From Rhynchopus sp. YZ270_cl-10 (taxonomy: Eukaryota > Euglenozoa > Diplonemea > Diplonemida > Diplonemidae): a stretch of 64,000 nt of DNA. The stretch covers positions 868,001 to 932,000 of the forward strand of contig OZ037872.1 in assembly GCA_964035575.1 (NCBI GenBank). Direction: 5' to 3'. Positions within the stretch are counted from its first letter, which is position 1. Each line of letters opens with the position of its first letter. Both the position numbers and the translations under genes were made by a program. Shown piece after piece: positions 24,488 through 34,850 of this stretch. Below the pieces are notes generated by a model. That model worked only from the letters and a program-made list of their open reading frames with translations, did no database searches and had not been told where the DNA came from.

Positions 24488-24545
24488 AGTGGAGCTCATC
24501 CCTCGGGTGTGTATATTAATACAAACCAAGTTTTTTTTTCAAAAA
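24488..24545 (+). repeat. Family E repeat copy
   Basis: Has GTGGAGCTCATCCCTCGGGT and a TTAATACAAACCAAG end before a T run. Confidence 0.7.
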
Positions 24546-24671
24546 ATCTGTTTTCTAGCAGAGTGTTTTTGTGAGCAGTTTTTTTCCCTCTTCTTTTTAA
24601 GCATTTTTTATCGTGCAATTTTTGACTCGTGTACAAATCCTTCAGGAAGAACCAAAAATTATAATCTGGGA

Positions 24672-24763
24672 GCGTGTAATTATTACCAAGCGTGTAATTA
24701 TGAATCGTTAGCGATTTGCGACCAAAAATGTCAGCCGTGTAATTATGGGTAATAATTACACGC
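24672..24763. repeat. 92-bp palindromic element
   Basis: Perfect 16-bp arms, GCGTGTAATTATTACC and its reverse complement, bound the element. An internal CGTGTAATTATG motif occurs in direct repeat. The outer motif recurs in the hairpin at 25856-25990. Confidence 0.7.
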
Positions 24764-25379
24764 TCAAACCCACTTTTGGTGATCCTAAGTCGCCAAAGGG
24801 AAAGGGACTCTGCAAAATTTTTTTTTCCCCCTAGAAGGGTTAATTTCGACGATTTGAGCCCATTCAAAGCAAAATTTGACCCATTTGAGCAGTTCTAGGC
24901 CCCTCAAACACGTTTTTGATTATCCGCCAAAAAAAAAAAAAAATCCCGGAAAAACACACCGGAAACCTCAACTTCACGCTTCGCATCGTCCAAGGATAGA
25001 CAGTTGTTACCAACTTGTTGAAATGTGATTCCCAACCCCAAACCAAGAATGATCACAAATAATTGTACCCTCTCCCACTTTTTCGGTTCAACATCCATAC
25101 TTAGGCACATTTCCCATACACCCCACATACACACTCCCATCATCGACATACAGTGACTGGAGGGTGACGGGGACTCGCCGGATTTGTACACTCGTCAAAA
25201 CAGAGTCCTAGCTTGCCTGGGTCAGTGGGTCAAGCTGACCCAAGTGCCTGGGTCGCGACCCACGAAAAAAAAAAAAAAAAGGGAATTAATTAATTTGGAA
25301 ATTGGGAAATTCTGATTTTTTTCCCCTCTTTGGGGGGCCCACCACCTTTTCTGGGGTAAGAAAAAAATATTGACAAAAA

Positions 25380-25545
25380 AATCCGGCACCGTCCAGGGCT
25401 GGACCCAATTTTTTTTGCCTGCGGCGCCATTTTTCCTTTTTTGCTCCGCAAAAAAGGGTTCGTACAGTGACTCTGTGGTGTAAAAAGCTACATTTTTACA
25501 CCGTACCCTAATTTTTTTCGCCTGCGGCGCCATTTTATATATTTT
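25380..25545 (-). repeat. Family G repeat copy
   Basis: Two TGCGGCGCCATTTT motifs flank a TTTTTTGCTCCGCAAAAAAG stretch and a pair of TTTACACC-type motifs. It is the reverse orientation of the copies at 29930 and 44095. Confidence 0.7.
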
Positions 25546-25855
25546 GTGTTGGGCGATCTATGAACGGGGAGTGATTTTTATGGTTATAGTGGCGTTACAT
25601 TTAACGTTGTGAGCAACTCACTAGTCGTAGTGGCCAAAATTTGTATCAGTCAAGAACTTGTCCATTTTTCTGAAATGACCCCACCACAGTGAGGGTAGAG
25701 CTCGGAAAACCCAAAAAAGCCAAGACAAGCCCCCCAAGGCCCAAAACCTCTGCTGACCCAAAAAAAAAATTCTGACCCAGATTTGGCATTTTTTTTCAAA
25801 ACCAAGCTAGGACCCTGCGTCAAAAATTGCACGATAAAAAAAAAACTAATTATGT

Positions 25856-25990
25856 GAAATTATTACCAGATAATTACACTTAGGTGTGTTTTTTGTCACT
25901 TGTTCCCTAAACCCACTCGCTTCGCTCGTGGGTTTAGGTCACTCGTGACAAAAAACACACCTGCGTGTAATTATGGGGTAATAATTACCC
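25856..25990. repeat. Long nested hairpin
   Basis: Outer arms AAATTATTACC and GGTAATAATT, middle arms AGGTGTGTTTTTTGTCAC (25882-25899) and its exact complement (25945-25962), and inner arms CCTAAACCCAC and GTGGGTTTAGG would form one near-continuous stem of about 60 bp. Confidence 0.75.
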
Positions 25991-25996
25991 AATAAT

Positions 25997-27137
25997 TATA
26001 TCATACATTCCATGGTTCTCCGTATACTTTTTCATATTTTGCACTCAGAAATGTGAGATGCATATTTTTGATCGTCCGACCCCGCAATTGAACGTTTCGA
26101 AACGGCCGGATCCAAAGAAATAAAAATCCAGAAAAATAATTTTTTTTTTCAAAAAAAATATCGAGGTGAGCGTATTTCTGTTTTGGCTCTCGGTGAGGTG
26201 GGTGTGTGACATGTAATTTTGTCTCCCTGAAAACCAGCGGCAGTGAATTTCCGAGCTCCCCGCTTTTCACCATAAAAAAAATCGACCACTTTCGTGGAGT
26301 AGAAGTCAATTTAAAGTGGCTCCATGGGTCTTTATACAGTAACGTATAGGGATTTCAGTGCATAAAAGGGGGTCGGCTCCACCAAAAGTTGCGTACCGTG
26401 GAGTGTGTTTCAGGAATTAAAAAATGGTCGGAATTGAAAGATTTGTAAAAAATAAATCCAAAGAAAAAAAAATCGAAAACTTTCTTCAAAAAAAACCCAA
26501 TTTAGAGACGCCACTGTGTGGTGACCCAAATAGGAGGTTTTCTAAAGGAAGTCCTTAAGAAACCTGCATAGAAACGTGAAAAAAAGGGTTGGCTCCACCA
26601 AAAGTTGCATACCGTGGAGTGTGTTTCCGGGATAAAAAATGTGTCCGAATTGAAGGATTTGTAAAAAATAAATCCAAAGAAACAAAAACCGAAAACTTTA
26701 TCCAAAAAGAAATCAATTTACAAACGCCACTGTGTTGCTACCCAAAGAGGAGGTTTTCTTAAGGAAGTCCTTAAGAAACCTACATAGAAATGTTCCCAAA
26801 GGGGGTACCACAGCCAAAAATCACCTAACCAGCCACAGAGGCATAAAAAAAATCGTGCGACCCCGGAATTGAACGTTTTCGTACCCGATCTTTCCAAATA
26901 AATAAAAATCGAAAAAAAAATCGGGGGAAAAATTTTATAAAATCCATGTGTCCACGGACAGTTCCATTTACGACTCAAGTCATGAATTGTTGACCTCGAA
27001 AATGGGCGGCAGTGAATTTCCGGATCGATCTGAAAAAATTCCGGGGTCGCACGATTTTTTTGGCGGATTTTTTATCACTTTAAACTGGCTCCACAAACAG
27101 GCTTTTCTATACGGAGAACCATGGAATGTATGATATA
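25997..27137. mobile_element. 1.14-kb terminal-inverted-repeat element with internal tandem duplication
   Basis: TIRs of about 30 bp (25997-26026 and 27108-27137) contain TCATACATTCCATGGTTCTC and its complement. Subterminal blocks also mirror each other, including GACCCCGCAATTGAACGTTT. The centre holds a tandem duplication of about 220 bp (about 26347-26570 and 26580-26795) marked by GGCTCCACCAAAAGTTGC and GTCCTTAAGAAACCT. No transposase is present, so the element is non-autonomous. No clear target duplication was found. Confidence 0.75.
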
Positions 27138-27388
27138 TATATTTTTTTTTTGTTTCATCAAAAGGCGACATAACTACGTGAGGCTTTATATGTTCTTACC
27201 AAACCTTTCTTTTATGTTCACAGATTTCTGTCAGGATGTGTTACGTTCCATGACCATGAGAACCGCTTCGTCTTTCGGCTTCACAGCCTATTTTGTTTTA
27301 TCTCAGCCATTTTTCATTTCCCTTTTAAAATGATATTTCTAAAGGGAAGGTGTCTGCTCTATAACTTTGTCATTACTGTTTTACTTCA

Positions 27389-27440
27389 GGTGACTAAGCA
27401 CAGAGAGGCTTAGGTTCATCTTATCAAAACCCTCCTTTTT
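27389..27440 (+). repeat. Family A repeat copy
   Basis: Good copy with an intact CTAAGC/GCTTAG stem and TTAGGTTCATCTTATC. Confidence 0.8.
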
Positions 27441-27445
27441 GTTAT

Positions 27446-27475
27446 GATGAGGTGTTTGCACTTTCGACGTCTCTT
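27446..27475 (+). repeat. Family B repeat, partial
   Basis: Has GATGAGGTGTTTGCACTTTC directly after a family A copy. Confidence 0.55.
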
Positions 27476-27542
27476 TGTTATATTGTTGTCGCTGCTTTCC
27501 CATCTCATCCTTTGTTTTATTACAATAATGGTGCTATGAGAA

Positions 27543-27700
27543 ATCGGTCAACGACCTGTCAATATAGGGGGGATATGTGCCCTTTTTAAATTTACCATTG
27601 CATTTTTGTGTGTGTTTTTCTCCCACCCAAAATCGTAAGGGAAATTTAAAAAATGGCACACCCTACATCAGCGACCTGTCAATATAGACTCCCTCCGGTA
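27543..27700 (+). repeat. Family H repeat pair
   Basis: Two direct copies of CGACCTGTCAATATAG lie about 125 bp apart, the first preceded by GGTCAA. The same arrangement occurs at 30793-30890. Confidence 0.65.
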
Positions 27701-27752
27701 CACCAAATAACTGTCATTTTGTGTGGTAACCGTGTGCATACCAATGAAGTGC

Positions 27753-27825
27753 TCTCTGGGGTTCGATAACCCGCGGAGAACCAGTGCCCTGCGTCCGCCG
27801 ATGAACGGTGAGGCGTTTGCACTTT
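27753..27825 (+). repeat. Family B repeat, composite full form
   Basis: Begins with the GGGGTTCGATAACCCGCGGA hairpin and ends with the GCCGATGAACGGTGAGGCGT core. It shows that the hairpin form and the short form are one family. Confidence 0.8.
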
Positions 27826-27990
27826 GTGCTTTCATCCGGATGGCTGGCATCGTATGTGGGTCAGTCGGAGGTGCCTGCATTAATAACTTCTCTCTCTTTT
27901 TAAGGCTTAGGTGCAACTTTTCTCTCTTTTCTTCGTTTTGCGACCCATATCCTATGTCCTATGTACTCTTCGATAAGAACCGAAAGTACA

Positions 27991-28096
27991 GGAGGCACGG
28001 CACTTTTGTGGAATTTTGTGGAATTTTTTATAAGGGGAAAAAGTAGAAGTCGAGTTTTTGAAATTCCACAAAATTCCACAAAAGTGCCGTGCCTCC
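27991..28096. mobile_element. 106-bp MITE
   Basis: Perfect TIRs of about 35 bp begin GGAGGCACGGCACTTTTGTG. A 3-bp ACA lies on each side (27988-27990 and 28097-28099) and may be a target duplication. The TIR itself contains a tandem TTTTGTGGAA repeat. Confidence 0.75.
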
Positions 28097-28600
28097 ACAT
28101 GAAATAATTTCTTTTTTTTTTGGAAAATTTGTAAGATGTGCATTAGATGCTCATTCACCCCCCAACGAGGTGGCGATTGTTACCTCGGTGTGACTATGCA
28201 CGGCTCGGGTGCCCAATTTTTTCTCTCTTTTTTTCTCTTTCTCAATCATTTTCCTCCATTTTGTACCATCTTCTGCGAAGCTTTTTTTGTCCATAATGCC
28301 CCCTTACTTAAGCTAAAGGTAACCATACATGGAGGCACACAACTCTGGTCTTTCCCAAAAACCGATTTTTTTTGAAATTATGTTCCTCCAAAATACCCCT
28401 TTTGGGCATGCCAATTTTGGCATTTCCCAGATTTGTAGTGACGATTAAAACTCGCTTTTTCTTGGAATTCGGTACTTACGTTCCGATGTGTACCTAATTT
28501 CGCTGTCATTTTTCTTTTATTTTTGTATCTTGAGGCCTAATACGTGTCCTCCTCTGTGATGCTCATTTCTTAGTGTATTGCATGTAAAATATTTTTTTTT

Positions 28601-28720
28601 CAGATGTAAACCACGAAATGGATTGTAGGAACTGCATGGTTGAGTGTCCACCCCGGTACTGCCGGTCATGTACTGTTCACGAGAGGGCTTTGTATTTCAA
28701 CTCTACTTTATTTTGAGACG
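28601..28720 (+). repeat. Family D repeat copy
   Basis: Near full-length copy starting AGATGTAAACCACGAAATGG, with the GAGAGGGCTTTGTATTTCAA end. Confidence 0.8.
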
Positions 28721-28933
28721 ATTGCGTGTCTATGGACACGAAAAAGCAGTACAAACAAAAATCTTTGACAATATTATTTGCAAAACTTAAGATAGCTGAG
28801 TAAAATGACTTGACTTTGGGGGTTTTTTTTTAAAGTTGTAGTTTCACTGTTGGCTTACAACCGTGAAACCAAAATATACCACAAATCATTTACTTCACCG
28901 TCATATGTGATGCTTGGGTCACCTTACAACTGT

Positions 28934-29000
28934 GCGATAACGATTGTGATCAAGGTGGCTAAACACGAGGCTTAGGTTCATATTATCAACTTTTTCTTTG
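28934..29000 (+). repeat. Family A repeat copy, long form
   Basis: Starts GCGATAACGATTGTGATCAA; the stem is weakened (CTAAAC/GCTTAG). Confidence 0.75.
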
Positions 29001-29140
29001 TTGATGTACCATCTGATTGACCTATGTTTGCCGATGTTTGTCAGCCGTTTAACACCGGTACACACCGGCAACGTTGGATCAATCAGGTAGAGGTAGAGGT
29101 GTGCTCTATGAGATACATTCATTTTTTCCATCAAATGTTA

Positions 29141-29242
29141 ACCTCAAAATGGATGTAAGACTGCATTGGGGGTCCACCCCCCCGGTAATGTACCAAGGTA
29201 CACTGTCGCGAGCGGGTTGTTGTGTTTCAAATCAACTTTTAA
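29141..29242 (+). repeat. Family D repeat copy
   Basis: Divergent copy with CCCCCCGGTAATGTACCAAG and a GTGTTTCAAATCAACTTTT end. Confidence 0.7.
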
Positions 29243-29929
29243 AGCGTTTCTTTGTGTGGGTCCTATGATGGGCATTTCACCCATAATGAGGTGGCGGGCT
29301 TCTGGGTCGGTTCAAATAGTTTACAATAACATATTTTTGCACCGATTTCTTGTCCTCCTCCCCCCACCACCGAGGTACCCTCAGGGTGTAAGCCGCGGTG
29401 TCCACATAGATTGTGGGCGCAATGGCGTAGATTATTAGTCATTTTTTTTTTGTTGTTTTTTTTTTGAAAAAAAAAGAAAGTGAGTGAACGAAACCACTGG
29501 CTTCCCTTGCAGAAAGAAAAGCAATCTAGCAGGGGTGGGCGGGCACCCTGGGGTTTTTTCCATTTTTTTGGATCGGGCACCCGGGTTTTTTCTAAGGATT
29601 TTTACAGGCAATTTTTGGATTTTTCTGAGAGCACGCTGCCCCCCTGCCGAAATATGTTCTCGGTTTTCCCTTTTCGGGGGGGTTTTTTTGGCCTTTTTCG
29701 GGTTTTCCGAGCTTTTACCCTCACTGTCACGGGGTCATTTTGAAAAAATGGGCAAGTTCTTGGCTGATACACGTTTTGGTCATTACCACCAGCGAGTCGC
29801 TTAGCGGGGTTAAATTGAACTATGATTCTGGACCCACTGTAACGTGAACCGCCCCCTCGAAATTCAAGAAGGGGTCCTAAACCCGGGCGCGCTACGCGCT
29901 ACGTGCACCCCGAATGTTCGGGAGGAATA

Positions 29930-30095
29930 TAAAACGGCGCCGCAGGCGAAAAAAGAAATAGGGTACAGTATAAAAAATGCAGCTTTACACCACAAAGCCA
30001 CTCAGCGAATCCTTTTTTGCAGAGCAAAAAAGGGAAAATGGCGCCGCAGGCAAATTTTTTTATAAGGTGCAGCCCTGGGCGGCGCGGAATTATTT
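29930..30095 (+). repeat. Family G repeat copy
   Basis: Two GGCGCCGCAGGC motifs about 115 bp apart flank ACCACAAAGCCACTCAGCGA and CCTTTTTTGCAGAGC stretches, as in the copy at 44095. Confidence 0.7.
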
Positions 30096-30792
30096 TCTTT
30101 TTCGTTCCTCAGTGCCGTCAGGGCCTGCCCAAGTGCGCCAACGCAATGCACTTTGCTACCACCGTGGTGGCGAGCACTTGCAGCACTGCAAGAAGCAAGG
30201 TTCCCTCGACGTTTGCAGTCACACGCACCATACTGTATTATTATTTATTCTGTTGTGCGGGAGGTGAAAGGGACGAGACCGAAGGAAGCGGGGTGGAGAC
30301 TTTTTTTGTTCATTATGGCTTGGTACCGCACTCCCCGGGCAGAGTGCGAGTTATTCTCAGCCACACGAGGCCCGGCCCGACCCCCCAGACTTTTTCCCCT
30401 AAGAAAAACCCTTAGAAAAATAAATTTTCCCCGTATAAAATCCTTAGAAAAAATAATTTTCCCCCCGTGTAAAATCCTTAGAAAAAATAAAATAAAATCA
30501 AAATCGGGCCCCGGGCACCCACTTTAGGCCCAGGCCTGCAATCTAGCCCTTTTTTGGTTTTTTTTTTTGTTGGGGGCGACAATTTTGTGAACAGGAGCCT
30601 TATCTTTTTTTTTCCTCGACAAACCGTGATTCTGTCGAGCTTACTAAATGAAAAATGCACAACAAAAAAAAGCGTTTGGCTGACAACTTGTGTACAGACA
30701 CTGCTTTTCCTCCGTTGTGTGGTTTTCTGAGTACAGACTATTGTGAAGGTTTTTTTATTGAAAAAAAAAAGGCTTCATTGGTGCTTTCGGAA

Positions 30793-30890
30793 GTCGGTCA
30801 ACGACCTGTCGGCGACCTGTCAATATCAGAGGGGGTGTGTATAAAGTCCCTGTGTCAGCGACCTGTCAATATCGACCCCCTCCCGGAGTA
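30793..30890 (+). repeat. Family H repeat pair
   Basis: Direct copies of GCGACCTGTCAATATC, the first preceded by GGTCAACGACCTGTC; related to 27543-27700. Confidence 0.65.
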
Positions 30891-31099
30891 CCATTCATAT
30901 CACATAGTAGTAGATCAAAGTAGCCTGTCGCTTACCCAAAAAAATGCGCATAATTGAGCAAAAGGCGGTAGTAACGATTCTAGAGACTCCAAAGCGAGGC
31001 TTCGTCTCATTGTTACCATTTTTTTTTTTTTTTTTTTTTTCATTTTTTTTTCTAAATGAAGTGCTTCTAGCTTCGATACCCGCAAAATAACCAAATGAA

Positions 31100-31140
31100 T
31101 GCGTCCGCCGATGAACGGTGAGGCGTTTTCACTCTTCTTT
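31100..31140 (+). repeat. Family B repeat, short form
   Basis: GCGTCCGCCGATGAACGGTG followed by AGGCGTTTTCACTC. Confidence 0.75.
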
Positions 31141-31405
31141 ATTTTATTTTATTTTTTACTGTTTGCTCTGCGCACCAAAAGCAGGTTTTTGTGAACCTTC
31201 CTAGCTAGCGTGCGAGGGGGGGAAAGATGTTGCCCTTTTCCCCCCTTAATTCCTCTCTTTCTCTTTCTCTCTCAGAGTAATATCCACTGATAAGATGTCA
31301 CCCCGCTCCACATTAGCCTGGGTGCGTTTTTTTTCCCCTCTTTTGTTTTAAACTGTGTGCTTATTTTTCCTCGGGGGTGAAAGCACATTCACCCCCCGTC
31401 TTTTT

Positions 31406-31455
31406 GTGGTCAAGGTGTCTAAGCAGGATGAGTATCATCTTATAAACTTTTCTCT
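31406..31455 (+). repeat. Family A repeat copy
   Basis: Divergent copy ending GTATCATCTTATAAACTTTT; a family B copy follows about 170 bp downstream. Confidence 0.7.
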
Positions 31456-31627
31456 AAGATGTGTTGTCCCCCCTTATACTATGCATCTGACAAAGCTCTC
31501 TGTTTTCAATTTACTGGAAAGACACCTTCATCTTTTTATTTTTGTTTTGTACACGAATCCGGTTGGCTCTGAAGAAAAAAATCGTGACTGTTATCCCATG
31601 ATTGTCTAAAATCAATTCCCATGCGCA

Positions 31628-31705
31628 ACACTCCGGGGTTCGATAACCCGCGGAGTGTCAGTGCCTGCGTCCCAGAGGCGTTTTGCACTATCAACTTCAC
31701 TTTTG
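31628..31705 (+). repeat. Family B repeat, hairpin form
   Basis: ACTCCGGGGTTCGATAACCC and its pairing arm GCGGAGT are followed by CCCAGAGGCGTT. It is almost identical to 58555-58630. Confidence 0.8.
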
Positions 31706-32110
31706 TACACGGTTCCCTTTCTACCTCTAAGATTCATAAGTGTTTCGACCCCACCTCTCAGGTACGGGTCACCCCCCAGAAGCAAAAAACGACGTTTTTT
31801 TATGCCTCGTTTCCACACAAAAACCTCTTTTCTGTTTTTATGCGAAACCCTTTTGCGGCATGAAAAGGGCCCCACAAAAAAAACTACCCCCCCTTTTTTT
31901 TTTTTTGGGGCACATCAAACTTTTCCCCAGATCCCAGGTCAAAATCATGTCATCTGGGAACATGCTTGGCACATTATGGTGCCCATCATATTCCTGACAC
32001 CCTTTTTAGACCAACTCTCCATTTTTCTCTTCACCTCTTCTCAACCACAACCTTCTTGCTCACAACCCACTCCCCTTCAGACCCCCTCCCCTCCCCCTCC
32101 CCCCTTCACA

Positions 32111-32947
32111 ATGCAAGACCCCGCCGAGATGAGTGCGCGAGAGATGCGAGCAGAGATTACAGCTTTGGGGGGGACAACACAAGGGTGTTTGGAACGTGCG
32201 GATATTGTCGAGCGTTTGCTTGCGGCAAGACGGGCACCACAGCCGCGGCCGGAGGAGTCTGCACCTTCATCCCCTGCAACACCGGCACCTGCCACCTCCT
32301 CCTCCTCCTCCTCCTCCTCCTCCTCCAACAGCTCTGCCCCACGCAACCCCGCCCTCCAAAAGGAACTGCAACGGATCCTCAAAACCCGCAATCTCTATGA
32401 AATCCTTGCTGTCCCCACTGACGCCTCTGATGACACCATTGCACGCGCATACAAGAAACTCGCCCTCAAATTCCACCCAGACAAATGCAAAGAACCCGGC
32501 GGCGAAGACGCCTTCAAAAAAATCTCTCACGCCTACGAAACCCTCAAAAACGGACGCCAAAGGTACGACCAATTTGGAGACGACAATGGCCAGGTGGGTT
32601 CGGGAGGTGGACGGTCTGGGCATGTTTCCCCTGAAGACATCTTTGCGGAAATGTTTGGTAATGGTTTCCAATTCAACAATGCAGGGCCAGGTAACGTCTA
32701 TATGTCCTTCGGGCCAGGTGGATTTCAGCGTGCAGGAGGAGGCAACAGGGGGAACAGAAGAAGAAGAGGAGGAGGGCAAGACCAAGAAGGCCACCCCCTT
32801 CAAGGAGGTGGCGGCGGCTTCAACCTGGTCAGTGCGCTGGGGCTGTTCATGCTTGTCATGATGATTCTCCCGGTTATCCTACCCCTGTTGACAACGCTTC
32901 TCCCAATGTTCTTCTTATTCAGTGTTGCTAGTTCTCTTCGGAGGTAA
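32111..32947 (+). CDS. DNAJB12/14-like membrane J-domain co-chaperone
   Basis: Intronless, 278 residues. The ATG follows a long C/T tract with an acceptor-like TTCAG ending at 32080. Residues 7-38 (SAREMRAEITALGGTTQGC) form a small SAP-like helical motif. A poly-Ser linker follows at about 64-76. The J domain covers about 95-155 with the H122-P123-D124 motif that stimulates Hsp70. A region with E-D-I-F-A-E-M-F-G and G-x-V-Y-M-S-F then resembles the DNAJB12/14/18 middle segment, and a hydrophobic segment near residues 240-270 ends close to the C-terminus. Known members sit in the ER membrane with the J domain facing the cytosol and act in ER-associated degradation. The N-terminal SAP-like motif is not typical of animal DNAJB12. 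Confidence 0.85.
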   Translation: MQDPAEMSAREMRAEITALGGTTQGCLERADIVERLLAARRAPQPRPEESAPSSPATPAPATSSSSSSSSSSNSSAPRNPALQKELQRILKTRNLYEILAVPTDASDDTIARAYKKLALKFHPDKCKEPGGEDAFKKISHAYETLKNGRQRYDQFGDDNGQVGSGGGRSGHVSPEDIFAEMFGNGFQFNNAGPGNVYMSFGPGGFQRAGGGNRGNRRRRGGGQDQEGHPLQGGGGGFNLVSALGLFMLVMMILPVILPLLTTLLPMFFLFSVASSLRR

Positions 32948-33193
32948 TAATGGCATTTTCTTTAATTTTTTTGGGGGGTGATTTTAGCTTTCTTTTCCTG
33001 GGTATTTGTAATGCTTTTATTGGATGGTTGGTATTGTGGGGAATTTGGGATGCCTGCATCAAAAGGTATTCCTTCTTTCCCTTCAGTTTGAAAGCTTAGA
33101 GAGCTTTGGGTGCAGTTGAGATGCAAAAAAAAAAAAAGTAAAAAAGGGGGTAGTCAGCGTCCTACATAGTAGGTAACAGTGAAAAAAAAAAAA

Positions 33194-33253
33194 CAGTGGA
33201 GATTGCACAACTGTGGCAACACAACCGAGGCAACTACACTACTCCAATAATTT
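33194..33253 (+). repeat. Family C repeat interrupted by a MITE
   Basis: Good copy of GTGGAGATTGCACAACTGTG. Its AT-rich end is interrupted at AATAATTT by the element at 33254-33813 and resumes at 33814 (AATAATTTATCAAAAA). Confidence 0.85.
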
Positions 33254-33813
33254 CAGGGGACATTAGTATGCCGGTGTGCCGGTGTGGCCACACCGGCTAA
33301 GCCGGTGTGGGATTTTGAGAAAAAAAAAAAAAAAAAAGAAAAAGGCGGATTTTTGAATTTTTTTCTGAATTTTATCTCCTCATACAAGGCTACAACCACA
33401 TCTGTAGCGGTTTCTTATGTGCATGTGACCCCACCATAAAGACCAATCGGTCCGTTCAATCAAAAGAAATAGATGTTCGCAACTCTCATAAAAAAGTAGC
33501 GTACCGTGCGCCTGCGGCGCAGCTAAAAATGACGAGCGGTAGCCCACAGCTCTACCCTATGCCATAGTCACAGCTACCTTTACCATAGTTTGTCTATAAA
33601 AGCGTGCGATTTTATGTCACAATTTTTGAAATGTTGCGTACCGTGGCTTCGCCAGAAAAGTTTTGATGTCATATGGTTAGACAAGGGCGCGGAGGGGAAA
33701 GAGTTGTGGAGGTCTCTGCCGAAAATGCGTGGGGAAAAAAAAATTGCCTCACACCGGCTTTTTTGGCTCACACCGGCTTTTTTTTCAAAATCTCAAACTA
33801 CCAATGTCCCCTG
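33254..33813. mobile_element. 560-bp hAT-type MITE with 8-bp target-site duplication
   Basis: Ends are CAGGGGACATTAGTA and TACCAATGTCCCCTG, matching at 14 of 15 positions. AATAATTT is duplicated exactly at 33246-33253 and 33814-33821. A CAGGG-type end with an 8-bp duplication is characteristic of hAT elements. Subterminal CACACCGGC motifs occur in both orientations. No transposase frame is present. Confidence 0.85.
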
Positions 33814-33839
33814 AATAATTTATCAAAAAAAAATAAAAG

Positions 33840-33880
33840 TTTATATGATGAACCTAAGCCTTTCGATGCTTGGTCACCTC
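33840..33880 (-). repeat. Family A repeat, reversed copy
   Basis: The only copy found on the - strand: ATGATGAACCTAAGCC and GGTCACCT are the complement of the family A core. It lies just beyond the hAT MITE insertion. Confidence 0.7.
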
Positions 33881-34403
33881 AAATAAAATAGTACAATAGG
33901 GTAGGGCGGGTGGGGTGTGAGAGGAGAGGTGTGAGTAAAGGTGTACCTTCCAGAAGTATTACAAAGATAAGGGAGGGGGGATGATGGGGGAGACGGGGTG
34001 GGGTGATGTGCATTTTTACTTTGGATTTTTTTTTTTTGTTCTTTTTCTTCTTCTTCTTTTTTTTTCCAATCAGAACACCATGTTTCGTCGTGAGTGTTAC
34101 CCCATTGGAGGGGAAAAGGCTCGGGGGGAATGGGGAGGAGTATGGTAGCGTGTAGGACAGTGACCTTCAGAAAGCCTTTTCCCTTCTGCAATGCTCAATG
34201 CATCTAACCAAGCAAACCTAGCATACAATTGTGTTCCTTTCTTTTAAAGATGAGTGTGCAGAGGCCCTCATCGAGTTCTTTGTTTGATAATGTTAGAGTT
34301 TTATTTGTTCTTCTCAAGACATCGTACAATCGTCGGCATTTGTTAGATGTGTATGCTGTGATGCATACTCATCTTTCAACCTTTCTTTATTTTTTTTTTT
34401 TTT

Positions 34404-34560
34404 TATACCTACAAAGCGCAGCTTAAAGGAGAAATAGTTCCTCTGATACGGTCGCCAATCACCCCTCTAACAGGGTAATTGTACAATCAACGAAAAAAAC
34501 CTTTTTTCCTTTTGTATGAATCTAATCTTTTACTTACCTAACAGAGTTACTATTTTTTTC
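34404..34560 (+). repeat. Family F repeat copy
   Basis: TACCTACAAAGCGCAGCTTA, GGTCGCCAATCA, CAGGGTAATTG and CAGAGTTACTATT in the same order as at 18220-18370. Confidence 0.75.
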
Positions 34561-34794
34561 CTCGTGTTCTCTCGCTGGGGGTATAAAAGAGGTTGCGTGG
34601 CTTGCAGAGCGGTTGTGAACCCCCTCAGTTCTCTTACCGGTACGGACCACTCACGTCTCACCCCTTTGCATGAATTAATTCGGCATGCTTGCTATTTGCT
34701 GCACAGTAGTGAAGTATATGAATTTCTCTTCCCACAGAGAGCGTGCCTGCTCCTAGAGACATCGTTCCTTCAATTTCACCCTTTTTTTTTGAAA

Positions 34795-34850
34795 AAGGTG
34801 ACTAAGTGAACCTTAAGCTCGGTTCATCTGACAAACTTTTCTCTTTTTGA
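34795..34850 (+). repeat. Family A repeat copy
   Basis: AAGGTGACTAAGTGAACC start and GGTTCATCTGACAAACTTTT end; the stem is degenerate. Confidence 0.65.

Larger units (their letters stand above)
24296..32110. other. 7.8-kb gene-free block rich in non-autonomous elements
   Basis: No exon-like frame was found on either strand. The block holds palindromic elements (24672-24763, 25856-25990), an inverted-repeat element (25997-27137), a 106-bp MITE (27991-28096), two family G copies, and copies of families A, B, D, E and H. A pair of related sequences in opposite orientation lies at about 25620-25810 and 29560-29800. Small frames near 29500-30500 run through these repeats and are not credible genes. 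Confidence 0.65.

Noticed and set aside
25906-25938. CCTAAACCC as an internal telomere repeat
   Set aside because: It occurs once, as one arm of a hairpin, and is not in tandem.
29480-30527. Several short + strand frames
   Set aside because: They run through family G and inverted repeat copies and homopolymers; no splice pattern or domain supports them.
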